DNA from: Actinomycetales bacterium | GTDB lineage: Bacteria; Actinomycetota; Actinomycetes; Actinomycetales; Kineosporiaceae | DNA: 34,058 nucleotides | Reading direction: 5' to 3' | Assembly: GCA_012719445.1 (NCBI GenBank) | Contig: JAAYAH010000109.1 | Span: 1-34,058, forward strand | In this document: piece after piece, positions 32,816 through 34,058 of the stretch | How the letters are laid out: every line of letters begins with the position of its first letter | Position numbering within the stretch: the stretch's first letter is position 1 | Translations under genes and position numbers: made by a program | Notes under the pieces: generated by a model | The model's database searches: none | The model's input: only the letters and a program-made list of their open reading frames with translations | What the model was told of the DNA's origin: nothing

Positions 32816-33862
32816 TCAGCGCATCGGATCCCAGCCGTCGACCCCGGCGAGGTAGGCCCGTGGTGTCGCCGACGCGGCCTCCTCGACGCCGAGCTGCGGC
32901 CGGTCCGGGGTGACCACGGCGCCGGCACCGACGTTGCGGTACTCGGCGAACCGCGCGTCCCGCCACGAGAACCCCGACATGTCGGTCCACGCGTCCGGAC
33001 GCACGTGCCCGTCGATCCGGGACTCCCGGACGAGCACCTGCGGCGAGGCGGTCACGTCCCCGCCCGGGTGCCACGGCCGCCCGAGGTGGACGGTCCCGGG
33101 CGGGGCCGACCCGGTCAGCACGCTGTGGACGATGAGGAAGCCGTGCGGGTTGTCCCCTGCCGTGCTGGGCGCCGTCAGGTAGCCGTTGTTCGTCGTCGAG
33201 CCCCGGTCGAGGGAGTGCAGCTCGCACCGGTCGAGGACGGCGGTGGCCCGACCGAAGATGACGTCGACGTCGCCCTCGACGTAGCACCGGTGCAGGTACA
33301 CCCGGCTGACCGTGGTGACGGCGGGGCTGTTGAGGTACAGCGTGTCCTGGTTGCCGAGGAACCGGACCCGGTCGAACACGATCCGGTCGCCCTTGGTGAG
33401 GACGGCGACGGCCTGCCGGTTGGTGATCTCCGGATGCGCGGCCTCGTCGAAGTCGTTGGCGACGGTGAGGTTCCTGACCGTGACGTCGTTCGCGGAGATC
33501 GTCATCGTCGCGCTGCCGGAGGTGCCGTAGGGCGTGCCGTCCTGTCGGAGGGTCCCGTTCGCCCGGTCGTCCACGACGACCACCCGCGACGGGTCCCTGC
33601 CCAGGCCGACGAAGGTGATCGGGGGCTTGCCCTCGGGGACGGTCACGGCCCCCCGGTAGGTCCCCGGCCTGATCCTGATCGTGTAGGGGGCCGAGGTGCC
33701 GGAGGGGACGACGTCGACGGCCTCCTGCACCCCGGTGACGTCGCCGCGGCCGTCCGCGGCCACGGTCACGGTCGCCGGGGGCGGGCACGCGCCGGCCGGT
33801 CCGCCGGGGACTGCCGCCAGGACGGTGCAGGCGACGAGGGGGACGATAGTGATCACTCGCAC
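32816..33862 (-). CDS. Secreted pectinesterase (pectin methylesterase)
   Basis: A 348-residue carbohydrate esterase family 8 protein that removes methyl esters from homogalacturonan outside the cell. A signal peptide (VITIVPLVACTVLAAVPGGPAGA, cleavage near residue 25) precedes a right-handed beta-helix. Catalytic signatures are Gln150 in RQAVAV, Gln172/Asp173 in FLGNQDTLYL, Asp200 in YVEGDVDVIFG and Arg262 in LGRPWHPGG. The GTG at 33860-33862 has GGAGG four to five bases upstream. It is monocistronic as far as seen, 69 bases upstream of the GGDEF-EAL gene. Together with the GH3 and importer cassette it suggests use of plant cell-wall material. Confidence 0.94.
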   Translation of the reverse strand: MRVITIVPLVACTVLAAVPGGPAGACPPPATVTVAADGRGDVTGVQEAVDVVPSGTSAPYTIRIRPGTYRGAVTVPEGKPPITFVGLGRDPSRVVVVDDRANGTLRQDGTPYGTSGSATMTISANDVTVRNLTVANDFDEAAHPEITNRQAVAVLTKGDRIVFDRVRFLGNQDTLYLNSPAVTTVSRVYLHRCYVEGDVDVIFGRATAVLDRCELHSLDRGSTTNNGYLTAPSTAGDNPHGFLIVHSVLTGSAPPGTVHLGRPWHPGGDVTASPQVLVRESRIDGHVRPDAWTDMSGFSWRDARFAEYRNVGAGAVVTPDRPQLGVEEAASATPRAYLAGVDGWDPMR

Positions 33863-34013
33863 GGGACCTCCAGCTCCGACCGCCGGTGACGGGATTCACC
33901 CCGACCGGGTCGCGGGACGCTCGGTCCGGTCACGCCACCCCGAGGAAAGCCCTTTCCGTCGCCCCGAACGCTACGACCGAGGGGACACCTCGGGCAAGAC
34001 CCCCGACCCCCTG

Positions 34014-34058
34014 TGGTTCCCGTCAGCCGGTGGTTCCCGTCGGCCGGTCGTTCCCGTC
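34014..34058. repeat. 17-bp tandem repeat at the right edge
   Basis: Units begin at 34014, 34031 and 34048 (TGGTTCCCGTCAGCCGG and variants); the last is cut by the window end. No gene is visible in 33863-34058 otherwise. Confidence 0.8.

Noticed and set aside
30470-33889. 1139-residue plus-strand frame
   Set aside because: It is a high-GC shadow of the GGDEF-EAL and pectinesterase genes, with Arg/Gly/Pro/His-rich low-complexity composition and no recognisable domain.

Overview
The window is very GC-rich, dense and almost entirely protein-coding. GTG starts are common and several genes appear to be read from leaderless mRNAs. Gene order and protein content point to a high-GC actinobacterium. 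I would guess Pseudonocardiaceae or a close relative, but the genus cannot be fixed from sequence alone. The backbone is a branched-chain amino acid / serine / glutamyl-tRNA neighbourhood that I recall as broadly syntenic with the leuD-leuC-IclR-gltX-FAH-leuB-serA-ilvC-ilvN-ilvB region of mycobacteria.

Layout. 1-2.6 kb: partial leuD and leuC (minus) divergent from an IclR-family regulator of the NdgR/LtbR kind, with a shared operator-like dyad. 2.7-2.9 kb: tRNA-Glu(CTC) and tRNA-Gln(CTG). 3.0-7.8 kb (minus): FAH-family enzyme, gltX, a CPBP membrane protease with a Gly/Gln-rich repeat tail, and a HAD phosphatase. 7.9-15.1 kb: a carbohydrate cassette made of an ABC importer (binding lipoprotein plus two permeases, no ATPase) divergent from a LacI regulator translationally coupled to a cytoplasmic GH3 glycosidase; it resembles the bxlEFG/bxlR/bxlA xylo-oligosaccharide systems of streptomycetes. 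15.2-16.0 kb: an XRE regulator plus four-helix membrane protein module with a striking palindromic promoter. 16.1-22.1 kb (minus): cimA, ilvE, leuB, serA. 22.2-26.1 kb: a frameshifted SDR gene, a leaderless epimerase-like gene and a catalase. 26.2-30.1 kb: ilvB-ilvN-ilvC (minus). 30.1-33.9 kb: a membrane PAS-GGDEF-EAL protein and a secreted pectinesterase.

How it works together. CimA, IlvBNC, LeuCD, LeuB and IlvE are successive enzymes of isoleucine, valine and leucine synthesis. Two of these units carry ribosome-mediated attenuators built to one plan: ilvB is preceded by the leader peptide [12 protein letters not shown] and a U-tailed terminator, and cimA by MRTSVIIIGRRVGTV (three consecutive Ile codons) and a U-tailed terminator. 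This twin arrangement, with the cimA leader reading isoleucine, is the most interesting regulatory system I see. GltX sits beside tRNA-Glu and tRNA-Gln, which suits organisms that charge both tRNAs with glutamate and then amidate Glu-tRNA-Gln.

Other points of note: a 48-bp perfect inverted-repeat operator overlapping the XRE promoter; a set of dyads in the LacI/importer control region; a frameshift lying exactly in a 16-bp inverted repeat in the SDR gene; and many long, nearly perfect 3' hairpins that lack U-tracts.
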